Source: Hymenolepis diminuta (Eukaryota; Platyhelminthes; Cestoda; Cyclophyllidea; Hymenolepididae). Taken from it: DNA of 64,000 bases. How positions within the stretch are numbered: position 1 is the stretch's first letter; every line of letters begins with the position of its first letter. Position numbers and translations under genes: made by a program. Below, piece by piece: positions 49,779 to 62,619 of this stretch. Location: positions 569,892 through 633,891 of the forward strand of contig CAADRB010000038.1 of the NCBI GenBank assembly GCA_900708905.1. The letters are read 5' to 3'. The notes beneath the pieces were generated by a model that worked only from the letters and a program-made list of their open reading frames with translations, was not told the origin of the DNA and searched no databases.

Positions 49779-52700
49779 ATGGATGCGCAAACGGTCCGTC
49801 CTAAGCCAGCCTCAAGACCGTCACGCTCCATGACCCAGAAACAAGATTGGCCTAAAGGAAATATTTTTATTAATTTCAGCGACTTTAAAAGGTGGGCCTT
49901 TATAAATTACAACAATACATAATTTAGAGAAATGCTTGATGTCTGTGGTGCGTCCAAGTCATTGGAAACAGAGTATATTAGAAGTCTTCATAAGCAAATC
50001 TATTTATTTCAACTTGAAAATAAATACCTTCGAAAGGAACTAGAAAATGCTGTTTCTGTACAGCCAAAGCCAAAACAAGTAGAACAAAAGGCGAGCGTTT
50101 TATATATATTTGAAACCATGCCTACTAAAATGTTATCAAATAGTTAAACTATTTGATTTCAGAAAAAAAAGGACAAATCACTCAATGTTGATATGACTGA
50201 TGATGAGAGAAACTTACTTATCAATGATTTGATTCAAAAATGTGATGAAATTCAGCCCAGACTAGTGGGAGAAATTAGTGAGTTGTCGATTTCCATTAAG
50301 ATTTCCTCCTAGCTCTGATGAAGGAACAAATAGATATTTTTACACAGGACATTCTGAAACTGAAAGATGAGAAGGAGGCCATTTTGAAGGAAAACAAGCA
50401 AAAGGATGAAGTTATTGAAGAATTAAACAGAAATGCAAATGTTTGGAGAAGTCAATTACTGGATTATGAAGAAAAGTTCGAGGCTTGCAAACAGGCTGTG
50501 AGTTAAGTTGCTTTTCATTTAAACTTGTTATTCTATATTTCAATCTTTTCAATACTATACTCCACAGATTAGGCATTCGTTAATAATGCCTTTTTTTACT
50601 GGGATATGGAAATATGTCCAATGCTCAGGTGATCTTGTTTTTTTTGTATTTTTTACAACAAGTTAACCAGCGAGATCAGGCGACGAAAAATACTTGAACG
50701 CAAACTTGAAGAACCAAATGCTAATATTCTTAGGATTCACGAAGTTCTTAATCAGGCAGAGGTAAGTATTAAAGTTTGAATAATATTGTTAATTCCTTTG
50801 ACAGTCATAATTTAGCTCTTTTGGCTTTAATAAATTCAAATTTGAAACTTGATTACGGGAGTAATAAATCTTAATAGATCGTAAACTTAAATCAACCCCC
50901 CACTACCCCACTAGGATAGAATGATAAGATGAGCATAATCACTTATAAACTGACGAATAAGGGTGAACATAGTTTGCATGGTGAAAGTACATCTTAACTG
51001 ATTTCAAAATCCAACTGTGTACTACAATGTTTAAAAAATCTCACCTATTTGGGCCTTAGATGGAATATAGAAGTGTTTCCACTCCAAAACATTTATTAAC
51101 ATAATTTTGAAGCCATTTATATCTCTGGATTAATTTGCAATTGAACTGTTAATTGACCGATGTGGTAGAACATGATTATTAAGACAACGGACAAATCGAT
51201 GAATGGCGTTTAACTTCGCCACTTTGTGACCTACCATGATGATGACGTTGAGATGTAATCTTCATGCTGGTGGCGTGGATTCAATAAGTAAACGGTAAGT
51301 AGTTGCTTTTCTTGCTCAAAGTAAAGCATCTCTCTCACTCCTATTAAAGTTGCATTAGAATGAACACCTTTCCTTTATAAATTTATATCACTCACACTGA
51401 CTCATTGGTCTGCTCATTCTAAAAATCACACAATTACTCAAATGGAACAAAACCGGACAGTCCCTCTAAGCGCATCTTGTTTCTCAAAATCTGGGTTGCC
51501 CTCACTCAGTACTGAAATCTTCCTCTTTCCTCCCTATTCATCTTCTAACTCCTTAATTCTTCCTCCCTCCCCCCTCCCTTTCATTTCCAGTTGTACAATA
51601 TACAAGCGGTCTTTGACTCTTGGTCTTCACAGTCGGGAAAGGCTTTTGCAAGGTCATTAGTTTTGTAAGAAGATTTCGAAGTTTAATTTGGTACTGATAC
51701 TAAAGTAGCTTCATTAACGCTAATTTAAACCTTCCAGTCATTTTAAAGCTCCAATTCTATTTTACTTTTAAGAAAGCAACTCCAATTCCACTTCTGGTAC
51801 CACAGTCGACTTCGCATCCAAACGATAATAAAATGGACCTATACAGATCAATTTCGGAACTCTCTAAATTGGCAAGTATTTTGTAAATAAATTTCTGATA
51901 ATATAAGAAGCAAAAAGTAAAGCTCACTGATAGGAGCCCTCACCACTCATAAAAATATTAATCATGAAAACTATTTTTTATGCCATTCATATATTTATCT
52001 TAATCTGTCCTCTTGATATTCCAACAAATCAACGTGTTTATCATAAGAACCTGGCAAATTTTTCATCTAGATGCTCATTGGATATGCATATGCCTTTGAT
52101 TGGTTTCGTTAAGCTACCATTCTGGACTCTTCTGTCTTTCAATTAAGATTGGGTGTGTAACAGTGTCTGCAATCACGCTACAATTACATCCTGTCACCGA
52201 AACTTGAAATTGAGTCATTAACATGTAAGTGATATATCAAGCTTATTTAAATAGGGATGGTCTTAACCCCTCAACCTACTGAAAATGGAGCAGCGATACC
52301 GATAATGGCGTCGGTTCTAGAAATAAATGCTTCCTATCATCATATTTACTTTCTTTCTGGCTTGAGTCGGCTTGTAGCAATAAAGGGATTTAGCATCAGT
52401 ATACTCTAGACTAGAAAATAAATACTGAAAAGGTTAAAGTGAATGATGGAATTGCTAAGACAAAAAAAGTATAGGTGACAGTTTTGGCCAAGATTGAACT
52501 AGATGAAATGCTAGAAGGGACGATAACTGATAAATGAAATAATGAACATGAAAGATGACTCTATGCGTTTGCAAAAATTACTGTTTAGTCACATTCGCCA
52601 TGGCAATATGCAGATTCTTCGCCTTTATAACCCTTATGATTCAAACTCCTATTTGTTTATCAAATCCCCTTTTTTTCTATAACTGTTCTGTTTCATTTAA

Positions 52701-54159
52701 AACTGCATCTGCACTCGTACCCCTCACTCGCGTCCTTGCCCAAGTGACTCGTATAAACTTTCTTTGTATTCTCACCCATATATACACTCATTTGGCTTTT
52801 ATCTGCTTATACACATCCCCCTTATCTCTCTCTTACTTTTTCGAATCCTCATCGTAGTTTATCCAATACACATTGACCCACACAACTCTTTGTATTCTAC
52901 TTTCAGGAACTGTTGTTTGCTACTGTTAGCTGCTAGCTATAGTCTTTATTTCTACGGTCCCGTTGTGGCTCATTAGTTCCTGCAATTCAGTTTTTGTTAC
53001 TCCAACAAACCGGTGATCTTGCGAAAGTTCACCCTTTAAAACGCCATTAATTGCAACAATTTGGTGCCATCAGATCTTGTTACTCTAAGTCCCACAAACA
53101 AGCAGTGAAATTTATCTAGCGGATCTAAGGAGCATTAGCTCAATAAAATTAGATTTAAATAGACGTTAAATGGAGCATGGATTTGTGAAGGTAGATTCGA
53201 TGAAAGTGGAGATTTGATAATTGTGCAAACTATACTTCTATCAATCATTTGACTACGAAATGAATAGTGCAATTTGGACCTTTAGCGAGCGCGCTTTTTT
53301 CCAACCATTCCTAGCATTCTAGAATTAATTTTTAGAATGCTTCCTAAAAAAGTGGCCCAGTTTGTTCAAAATATGGAAATGTAAACTTTTGCTTGGCTGA
53401 ACTGAATATTCCAGCCGTGGATACGGATCTTATAACTCATTGTTAAAGCTTAAATTTATCTCACTGAATTATATGATTGAGTAAAAATGTTCCTTTAAAT
53501 TCAATATATTTAAACCTTCATGTCTGAAATAATGAGACAGGCATAATATGCTCAGCTCAGAGATGACTGTTTTTGTACTATGCTATGTTATTAAAAATTT
53601 AAAAGATCTAATATTTCAACTGTACGTGAGAGATCTGTAACTAACAGAAGATAAAATATTTTATGTTCCTGATATCTACAACTTGTTCTTATTTCAGTCT
53701 TAAATTCTATTGCAACCACCAAATCACTTGCTACCAGAATTCGACCTTAAAAAATTACAATACTCTTAGCAAATATCAGTATGATTCGCAAGCTGAGATA
53801 CATTTTCCTTCATGTTCTTCGTCTGTGACAAATGTTTATATATACTTTTTAATCTTTCTACAATCTGAAAACTTCCTCTTCCATTAAAGGTTATGGATCA
53901 AACAGAAGAATTACGAGAACTGAAGCGAATCGTTTATCAGGTCGAAATTCAGAAAAAACTCGATAAAACAACTGATTCAGGCCATTTGAAGACAGCAATT
54001 GAGCAACCTAAAGCAGATCAGTCTTCATCAGCTACTTCTGTGAGAAGGCGATGGTTGGGCGTGGAAGCTTCAAAGCCTTTCGATGAGAGAAGCGTTCACG
54101 AAGAACCAGTTCAACCGGTTGAAAAGAAGAAAACTCTTCATTTTAAAACTTTTGATTAA
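49779..54159 (+). CDS. Coiled-coil protein of unknown function (7 exons)
   Basis: I do not recognise the family. My splice model is 49779-49891, 49928-50090, 50163-50277, 50313-50497, 50663-50761, 51773-51871 and 53890-54159, giving 347 residues with all phases compatible. The product is a basic N-terminus, then long charged heptad-rich stretches (about residues 45-80, 120-215 and 255-280), then a hydrophilic tail, so it is a structural coiled-coil protein without a membrane segment or signal peptide. The segment EYIRSLHKQIYLFQLENKYL recalls ciliary and cytoskeletal coiled-coil proteins, but this is only an impression. Three introns are 35, 36 and 72 bp, and the later ones 165, 1011 and 2018 bp. 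The last junction needs a GCAAGT donor (GC-AG intron) to stay in frame. A second GC donor is possible at 50091. Several acceptors end in AAG. The start ATG lies one base after a TTTTAG acceptor-like site, so a non-coding first exon or a trans-splice site may precede it. Confidence 0.78.
52600..53045 (+). repeat. Dispersed pyrimidine-rich repeat, family B, copy 1
   Basis: Lies in the last intron of the coiled-coil gene and is paired with 57945-58360, which lies in the intron of the CD36-family gene, both in sense orientation. Shared blocks in order are TGATTCAAACTC/TGACTCAAACTC, CTGTTCTGTTTCAT/CTGTCCCGTTTCAT, GCATCTGCACTC, GCGTCCTTGCCCAAGTGA / GCGTCTTTGCCCAAGTGA, TTTCTTTGTATT and ATCTGCT. The short frames here are not coding. 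Confidence 0.6.
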
Positions 54160-56397
54160 TTTTCTCCTAATCTTGCTTTGTAAATACCTTATCTATTCAA
54201 AATGACCCGTTTTTAATAATACATTATCACCGAAAGTATTTCGAGGAATTTTATTCAGAACGCATAACAGTCAGACTTTTTGCAAACCTTAGAGCATTTG
54301 GTTTCATTTATTTTACTGTAATGTTGAAATAGGACAACTCTTTTACTGAACACCTTGAGGTTCACAATTCGCCCTTTCAACCTGTTTACGTTTAAGATAC
54401 AACTCATTGACAATTATATAACTTATTTACTTTAATTTCTCAACCTTCGTTCGTTATGTAACCTCTCTTCGGGATTTTTTCCGGATTATGAAAGATGACT
54501 GACATAGCGTATGCGAATAATTTGGAAAATTCAACTGCAAAATTCACGATAAACCAAATTAGGTAACTTTCCATTTTATGACATCCTATATCATCTTAAA
54601 GTCAATATTTTGTGGATATATATATATATATATATATATACTACTGTCAATGTTTATTTAGATTCAACATTTGGAAAACATCGTATGGTAGTTAACAGCT
54701 AGCATATAATTTTGCAAACGTCTGTGCTTTTTCATAATTTTTTCAGTGTTGTAACAAAAAGAATAAATATTTTAATTTTTAATCGCCGTTACTTCTTTGT
54801 AATGTTTAAGTTGATCGTTAACGAGAATACGGGAATATTCTTATAATCATACTTAATAAGCAGACCCCTTTAAAATTTGCATGTTCTCCCCTTTGTAACC
54901 AATTTATTTTCATCTTTCATTTGTGCATAAATGACTTTGATTTGTCGGTACGATTTCTCTCATGTCTAATTTATTCTCTAATGGGATTAAAAGAGAATAT
55001 TTTCGGTGAACTTCGGCAAAGTTGACAGATTTCATTCCTAATATTATTGAATTAGTGGCTAATCTGTTCATTATTTTCTCCTTATCCAAATCTATAGAAA
55101 AAGGCTTTTTTTCAGAGTAGTAGGCATTATAACAACTGAGTATGTTACCATATTGTAATCCTTGGGCGTCTAGTCTAGGTAATATCAGTGGCGGCATAAC
55201 TGTATGATATTTCCATAAACAATAAGACTACACCTTTCTATATTACTATGACATATCCATGCTAACAATCATTTGGTGCTTTGATTTCATCTCATTTTTC
55301 TTTAATTAAAAATAAAAAAAAGAAAAAATTACACTATTTTAAAGACAAAAAAATTTTACAGATTCATTATAGACATTTAAATTTAAGTCTATTCAATACG
55401 TAGGTGCTCATCAAGCCTGACGATCAGAACTAATTGATTGGCCATGAAATCTCAACTACAATATTCATAGGCGGTCAAGCCTTCGTTCACAATTAGTCAA
55501 GTTGTATCTAGTATCTAAGTTGGTTAATCAACATATTTCAATTATCGATTATCGCCTTAACTATCCCCTTTGTAAGTATCAACAAAGGGGTCGAATATTC
55601 GACGAAATCATTATATGATTATTCTATTTTAATTTGTTTGCTTATATATCATACGTTCTTATCTATTTCGTAAAAATTTAACTGGTAATAAGAAACTGTG
55701 GCTAAATTTTATAGGCAATAATGGGACAAAACTAGTCCCATTTTGAAGATTTCTGTAAATATCAGCTGTTTCTAACTGGATAACACTAATATCCGGAAAA
55801 TTTGATGTGTTGAATAAAACTGTTGAATGAAATTTTTCCGATCCAATAAAGACTAAATTCGTATATTGCTATGTGTTCTTCTGCAAAATGATGAAAATAT
55901 GTTTATAATTCTACCTTATTTATGCTTCAATAAAATTCATCACAATTTGTAACCTCATTCAAAATCGCCCGTCAAAACAACGTTTTCTTTAGAGATTATA
56001 GTAATAATAGGAATTATTATGTGAATAATGTATAATATGCTACTTTTATGTATTATTATGCGAGTTATGGATAAATTGCGACAGCGCATCTTATAGGTGC
56101 TAAAATATTTCAAGCTGATGCAAATTCCTAACCAGCTGTGAATTTGTAGAGTTTATCTGAGATAACAAATCATGAAACTATCTGATTTATTTGGTCTATG
56201 TCATTCATAAAAGTCCATTTCTATTGGTTTATCTTAAGTGCTTTATTAGGGTGATATATTATGCCTTCTGGTTTGTCATTGGTTGGCGCAATTTAGTTGT
56301 GTGCGTCAAATCGAGATCCAGTTGCTCTGTAAGAAATTTTGTAGACGGAGGTGTTTCGAACAAATCTTTCTTAATTTTTATTATATGTGCAGAAAGT
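54160..56397. other. Intergenic region before CD36-family gene
   Basis: No gene seen. It contains an AT dinucleotide tract at 54616-54641. A TTATATGTGCAG acceptor-like site ends at 56392, five bases before the CD36-family ATG, so the coding exon may be preceded by a 5'-UTR exon or receive a trans-spliced leader. The open frame continues upstream to 56191, but that part does not look like a receptor N-terminus. Confidence 0.5.
54616..54641 (+). repeat. AT/TA microsatellite
   Basis: An uninterrupted alternating AT tract of about 13 dinucleotide units downstream of the coiled-coil gene. It is likely to vary in length. Confidence 0.85.
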
Positions 56398-59300
56398 ATG
56401 AACGCATGTTTAATAATCTCGATCTCCGTTTTACTTGTTGGCTGTGGCCTTCTTATTGGCTTACCACTGGTTATTCACAGTGAAATAAGTCGAAAAATGA
56501 AACTCTTGAATGATACTACCCTATTCAAATCATGGAGTTCCTGTCGATCGGGAATGATAGTTGAATTTTACTTTTTCGTTGTATCGAACGTCAAAGAATT
56601 CATGAAGGGAGAAAAGCCCATTCTTAGACAAGTTGGACCTTATACCTACGAACAGGTTACCTGCAAAGGCATATTACAAAGCTCACCTCAAAATGGAACA
56701 GTTCTCTATGCGGATCGCAATACTTTTAAATTTCTCCCTAATCGATCTATTGGCTTGGAGTCTGATAATATTACTGTCCTCAACATTGGTTACGTCTCAA
56801 TCGCCAATTTTTTTGGCAAAAGTAAAGTTATTGACGAAATAGTAGGTCTTTTTATTAACCACTACTATCATCACCAACTCTTCCTTACAAAAACGGCATA
56901 TGAAATGATTTGGGGCTACGAAGATCCGGTACTAAAGAAAATCAGCAAATTAGTTAATGTTCAAGATAAAATCGGTCTCTTTGCTGATAAAAATGGCTCA
57001 ATTGGTGTTCGTTATGAAATTAACGATGGTGCATTAGATACATCGAAAGTTGGGCAAATTCTTACCCTCAATGGAAGTCGAAATTTGTCTGTCTGGAATA
57101 CGCCTCTTGCTAACAGTATCAACGGTTCTGATGGTTCCCTCTTTCCACCATTTCTGGATACTGCTTTTCCCGTTCATGTCTTTTCTCCCGACCTCTGTCG
57201 ATCTCTGGAATTTCAAACTCATGAGAATGACAAACTGGTGTATATAAACTCTGTTCCTACTAGAAAATTCACACTCTCGAATAATACCTTCCTTTCGCCT
57301 GATGTATATCCACGTAATCGGGGTTTCTGTTTGGATTATCCCAACTGTCCGAAATCCGGTGTTTTGGATATGAGATCTTGTATGAAGAATGCGCCTATTG
57401 CAATCTCTCTGCCACATTTTAACGGAGTAAGCTGTCTTCTATTTTACCTTGTTTTAAATTAACACATTTTTTTATTATCGATTTTCTGGATGTGTTTTCA
57501 ATATGACGATATGTGACCATTTTTAATAATACATGCTGCACACTGAGGTATACAGCAGAAGATTTAGGAAAGAAGACATACAGTTGAAACGACAATTTCC
57601 GTTAGTCTTATTAAGATATTTAATTTGTTTACGTACAACTTTATCATGTGACTGATTGGCTACCAGATTAGCCAATAATATGACACTGAGAAGGCTCCAT
57701 TTCCAGGTAAGAGGAGAGAAATTAGTTATCTAAAAATCTATTATTCGAAGGGCAAATTGTGTTCTAAGTATTTTGTGAATTCTGCTGAGAGCATAGAAAA
57801 TTTCCGAATCTGCATATAGTAATTTTAGGTTGCTCCCAGGGTCCTTAAGGTTGTTTAAATTGTGATTCCTCTTTCTTATTTCAATGTGGTAAGTTTTGAA
57901 GCATGGCTCTCTATGTATTTCCAGAATTACTCTATCCGCATTTTCCATGAAAATACTTCGATTTTCCGTCGACGACGTCTTTTTGTCCCTATGACTCAAA
58001 CTCTTGCCATGTCTATATTGAGTGTGTCTATTCTCGTTTTTTCTACAACTGTCCCGTTTCATGTTAAAGTGCATCTGCACTCACCTCGCGCGTCTTTGCC
58101 CAAGTGATTTACATGAATTGTCTTTGTATTACCACTCCCACACGTAAGTGCAGACACCGTTGTCAGTTATCTGCTCCTACGCTTCCCTCCCATCGCCTTT
58201 GTTCCTCATCTCAATCTTTCTCACTTGAATCCTTACTGTCGTTTGATCAGTACATTTTGGCCTAGTCAGCTGTTGGTGTTCTGCTCTAAAACTGTTGTTA
58301 GCTCTTACAATTTCCTACAGTTTCTTTTGTTTTGAGCATGTGCATCCTTTAACTCATATGAAAATGTTCGAGGAAAACAGAACCTGTCATATGTCAATTT
58401 ATTTTAGTCGTTTATGGGTGACTGCAGCAAGTCCACTGTTGACTGATCCTATATAATTGTTTTTTCATTCGTTTATTTCTCATAGTAAATCAAAAAGTTT
58501 TACAACTTTTAATCATGAGAAACATCCAAGCACCTTATGGAGAGAAGGTAGTGCAGTCTAAGAGTAAGTATAACTAGTTTGACTGGGAGTCAGGACGTCA
58601 GGATAACTTTGATTCGTCTAGGCTCCATGATAATTATGTGAACTGCTTTTTCAACAAGAAGTTCAATTAGTCTTATCCCTTCATTTTGTCTTCTTCATAA
58701 GAATAATCCGTATGACATGATTTCATGTGACTTCGCAACTATCCTTTTTCAAATCCATCTATTGGGCAAAGAAGTCAATTGATCGTCAGGTAGTCTTTGG
58801 GCTTATGGTAATCGATCTGCCACCGCTTCCTCATCTCAATTTCATTTGCAGAGCTGGTGGCACCATGGGTCCACGTATTTGTAATTTCTCTTTTACGCGC
58901 ACCTTTTAGTTGTGGTTGCCGTTCGATAATGCGAGCAATAGGATTCGTTGTAGGATTCATCACCATCCGAACTTCGCATTCTCGCCAAACATCTGTTCAG
59001 CATCCATCTGAAGTTTTCTTAGCGAACTCTTCGTACCTGCAGATTCGGGAGTATTTATTTTTGGTGGATGGGATTTCAATAGCAATAGCATCTCATCTTT
59101 CAAATGATGATTTGCTCACAGAGTTATTTTTCGCTTTCGTAATTGGGTGGCAAGTTTTCTCAGAGGGAACTTTTACAGCAAGTTCTTGAACATTCATATA
59201 TCTGCCTGACGTCATCTGCCAAGCGGTATTTACTATAGACAATTGTAAATAGATTGGTAGATGCACTGCGCCGTTAGACGTTTCTAAGATTTTCAGCTAA

Positions 59301-61536
59301 CAGATTTATCTCAGTTTTCTTCCTGGTGCGTAATAAGCTTCACTGTTTTGTTTATGGCTCATCATTTCCTTTTCGAGTTATCTCACCAGTTATTTAACTC
59401 CTACATATTGAGCTTGTGGATTAGAGACAAGATGGAAACCATGTTGTCAGAACTGTTACGGATTAAGCGGCTCTAAATTTAGATGTTTAGTTAAGTGAAA
59501 TTAAGTCATTGGCAGTGAGTTGATTGGGACTAACTAAATAGAAATTACATTTAAGTTTAGATTCAGGTCACAGTTGGTTACTTCAGGCTTTTCTCTGTTC
59601 AACTCGTCCATATTTCCCATTAAAATATCTACAAAGTGAACTTTTTTTATTATCCCTGATATAAATATTAGCGCCATGTCAACTGTTCTCTTTCCATCTT
59701 ACTTGTGGTAAAGGGCGTGGAAGTTTGGAAAGGCAATAGCTTAACATGAATTCTTTATTCTACGTTAATTATTCGTGATTTTTCTCTCAGTTTTTCCGTT
59801 TATAATACAAAGAAATGTGATGTAAATGAGAGTTAAACAATTTATTGTTATGAATATACGTAGCAAAAAGTTCTCATTGTTTCTTTAATCACTCGGGACT
59901 CTGCCATCTGACGTGGTGGCATTTTGTATCGATCTAATTAGGTACATCGGTAATGATCCCAACTTCATAGCGCGCCAATGATTTGACATAGTCTTGAGAT
60001 CATTACAGTGGATTATTTTTCAATAACTCTGTAGATCCGAGTTAAGTCACTCAAGTAGGTCGAACATTCCAAAACAAATGGATAGCATGTCTAGCTCGTA
60101 AAAAGTGCATTTTATCCTAACCAGCAGCTCTTAATTTTTGCAGAAGTAGTATTTGTTATTGTCTACAATTTTCAATTACCTCTATGCTTCCTAGTGCTCT
60201 CAGAATTAACCTAATCTGGTGTGTTAAGTGCGTATCACACATCAGGTTATGATGGTGAAAAAATTACAGCATCCAGAGCGATTGTTCACTCCATAGTTAC
60301 CTATCTAAGCTGCTTCCGAATTCAAGTCTAAACAAATGTCTGAAATAAAGAAGTTTGAAGTAGAGTCAATGGAAAATTTAAACTTCCTGAAGTAGGCAAG
60401 TCGTCCATATTCAATGACTTTTTCCTATTATTAGTGCTCTTTTCGTCTCCTTATCTAACTGTGAATTTCCTTCGAATAATTTTGTTTTGTGACAGCTTCT
60501 TTTCATCACGATGGATACTAGATAACAAACGTCTTCGAATTAGACCTTATATAATGTGAATATTTTCGTAATTTAAAGCAAATGCATAAAGAGAGATGGA
60601 GTAGGTAAAGCATAGATGTCTTTCTCCTCGCATTAACTGATACTCCTAAGTCTTTATTGCGTTCTTATAACCCGATGTATTTGGTTATTACTTAGAAGTT
60701 ACTCAGTTATTTTAATATATTAATATGAATATGTTGTGAATATGAATGACAGTTTTTAGGTGATGCAATTGTTGGATATCTGATTTCGAAATATGTATTC
60801 CTTAACTTTCTATTTATTGACACCATATGTGATTTCCAAATTCCTTTTAAAGAAAGCGCATTTTAAATACTTAACTTAGGCAAAAGGAAGGCTTCCTGGA
60901 GTCCCTCTAATGGAAAACTCCCTAAAATCATATTGAAATTATAAATTTGATTTTAACATATTTATTCACTTATCACAACTTTAGGCTGATCAAAGTTACA
61001 GAGACGCAGTTATCGGAATGCATCCAAGAAGGGATATGGATATTTCACTCTTTATCGAACCGCAAACAGGAGTCATTTTGCAGGCTCTCCAACTCATTCA
61101 AGTCAATGCAATTGTCTTTCCAAATCCATATTTTCCAGAATTTGCCCATCTACGGAATCTCACTTATCTGCCTGTGGGTTACATTAACACTTCAATCTAT
61201 GTGTCAGATTCAGTAGCTCGCACACTTATTACCACATTATTTATTCCTCAAATGTCAATCAGCGTTGCTGGCTCTATAATGGTGACAGGAAGCTTACTGA
61301 CTATTTTGGTGATCAGTGGAATGATGTTCGCCAATCACTGTCGCTCTTTTCCGGTTTCTGCCGGACCTAGAACTGAAGAAAACTCTCCGCTCATTGTTGA
61401 ATGTCCCGACGACCCATCCCTAGAAAGAGAGCAGAATATTCAATCATCAAATGACGAGTTATTTTCCTCGAAACAAGATCCAGCTACGCAGACTGCTCCC
61501 GGTGAAGAGGGAAATGATGAGGTTGTACACGTCTAA
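56398..61536 (+). CDS. CD36/LIMP-2-family class B scavenger receptor (2 exons)
   Basis: Class B scavenger receptor family (CD36, SR-B1, LIMP-2), two-pass membrane glycoproteins that bind lipids, lipoproteins or lysosomal enzymes. The exons are 56398-57426 and 60985-61536, joined in phase 0 over a 3558-bp intron (donor GTAAGC, acceptor TTTAG), giving 526 residues. There is an N-terminal membrane segment (about 4-26) and a C-terminal one (about 430-459). Family motifs include EFYFFVVSN, GEKPILRQVGPYTYE, SLPHF at the junction and SLFIEPQTG after it. The cysteine cluster CRSLEF...GFCLDYPNC...RSC matches the CD36 disulfide region with one cysteine fewer. There are about ten N-glycosylation sequons in the loop. 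The cytosolic tail is long (about 65 residues) and contains EENSPLI (474-480), an E-x-x-x-L-I signal like the LIMP-2 lysosomal signal DERAPLI. The start is chosen by the membrane segment and the acceptor-like site just upstream. Confidence 0.93.
57427..60984 (+). other. Large intron of the CD36-family gene
   Basis: A 3.56-kb intron between the ectodomain exon and the C-terminal exon. It carries a family B repeat at 57945-58360. Open frames at 58727-58909 and 58857-59189 have no recognisable family and no matching splice phase to the flanking exons, so I treat the intron as non-coding. Confidence 0.75.
57945..58360 (+). repeat. Dispersed pyrimidine-rich repeat, family B, copy 2
   Basis: Partner of 52600-53045 with the same block order (TGACTCAAACTC, CTGTCCCGTTTCAT, GCATCTGCACTC, GCCCAAGTGA, TGTCTTTGTATT, ATCTGCT, CTGTTGTTAGCT). 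It lies inside the CD36-family intron. Confidence 0.6.
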
Positions 61537-61964
61537 GATCATCGAATTTTACCCATAGGGCTTTCATCGAACGTGTTATTTTACATATTATATGTCATTA
61601 TAAAAGTAATTCTTTCTAGATATACTGAATGCTTTCAATGTTATGAGGAGGTGATATATGTTGCTTATAAGAAAATAATATTTTCCCAAAATAATTGTGT
61701 AAGATTTTTTATTTTCCACCTTTTGATCTCCGCTTCTTATAATTTCCCTTTATCTGAACGAATTTATTTACATTACGGTTGTAAATGGCGCATAATAAAA
61801 AACCGTCTATCGATACGAAAACGTGCGTCTTATCTTGGTATAATGGATTGGATCGTTTTGTATTGTAGTGCTATCGGATCGTATTTGTAACTAATGCAAT
61901 GTCTTAGGGAATCACAGAGTCGGTTACACGAATCTACAGAGAAGAGCAGGTTATAGCTGTAATA

Positions 61965-62460
61965 ATCTTAGGTCTGTCGGGGCCACATCGATCGAATATT
62001 TGGAATAAGTTAAGCCACTCATGTCGCCAGATCAGTTCGGAGGTGGCAGACAAGCCACCCCCAATTTATTAATAAGTAAATTAAGTTTATATACAAACCA
62101 CTTCTTCGTTGGACATCAGTCATATCTCGGCGTGATGATCGGCACCTGTTTAGGTATCTATGTGCAAACACACAGCGGGACCGCCTGTGGGCAATGTAGT
62201 GAGAATCTTATCACAAGTCGACCATTTCTAATCGCCAGGTATTGATGGACATCTTCTAGCTCTAGCAATAACAATATATGTATGCATGTTTACGTAAAAA
62301 ATCAGTGAGTTATCTATGAGAGATATGACTCGGATTAGGTAAATCTTGCTAATAGAGTTGGACGTCCATTTAATGTGAATTTTTGAAGAATGTAGACTAT
62401 TTTAAACTAGCGGTATGGCAGTGGAAAGAATGAAATATATGCCCTAACTTGCCATATAAT
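61965..62460 (+). repeat. Dispersed repeat, family A, copy 2
   Basis: Begins near GTCTGTCGGGGCCACATCGA, which is matched in copy 3 by GTCTATCGAGGCCACATCGA. It aligns with copy 1 from GAATAAG through GACTATTTTAAA and beyond. It has no protein-coding frame of note, so it is a non-autonomous element or a solo terminal repeat. Confidence 0.6.
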
Positions 62461-62619
62461 AGCCTACAAGGCCTAAGGGAGAGCGTAAGGAATTTAAGTG
62501 AAAACAAATCTTAATACATACTTTAAAATAAAATTAAGGTATATTGATGACATGGTGACCTGAATAAATTTCCTTGGGATTCACTTCTATATGATTTCAT
62601 ACTATTATAAATGCAATAA

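Noticed and set aside
54616..54641. AT tract considered as a promoter or origin element
   Set aside because: It is a plain dinucleotide microsatellite with no other supporting signal.
56191..56397. Upstream extension of the CD36-family frame
   Set aside because: The extension would place 69 residues before the normal N-terminal membrane segment. An acceptor-like CAG at 56392 and family alignment favour the ATG at 56398.
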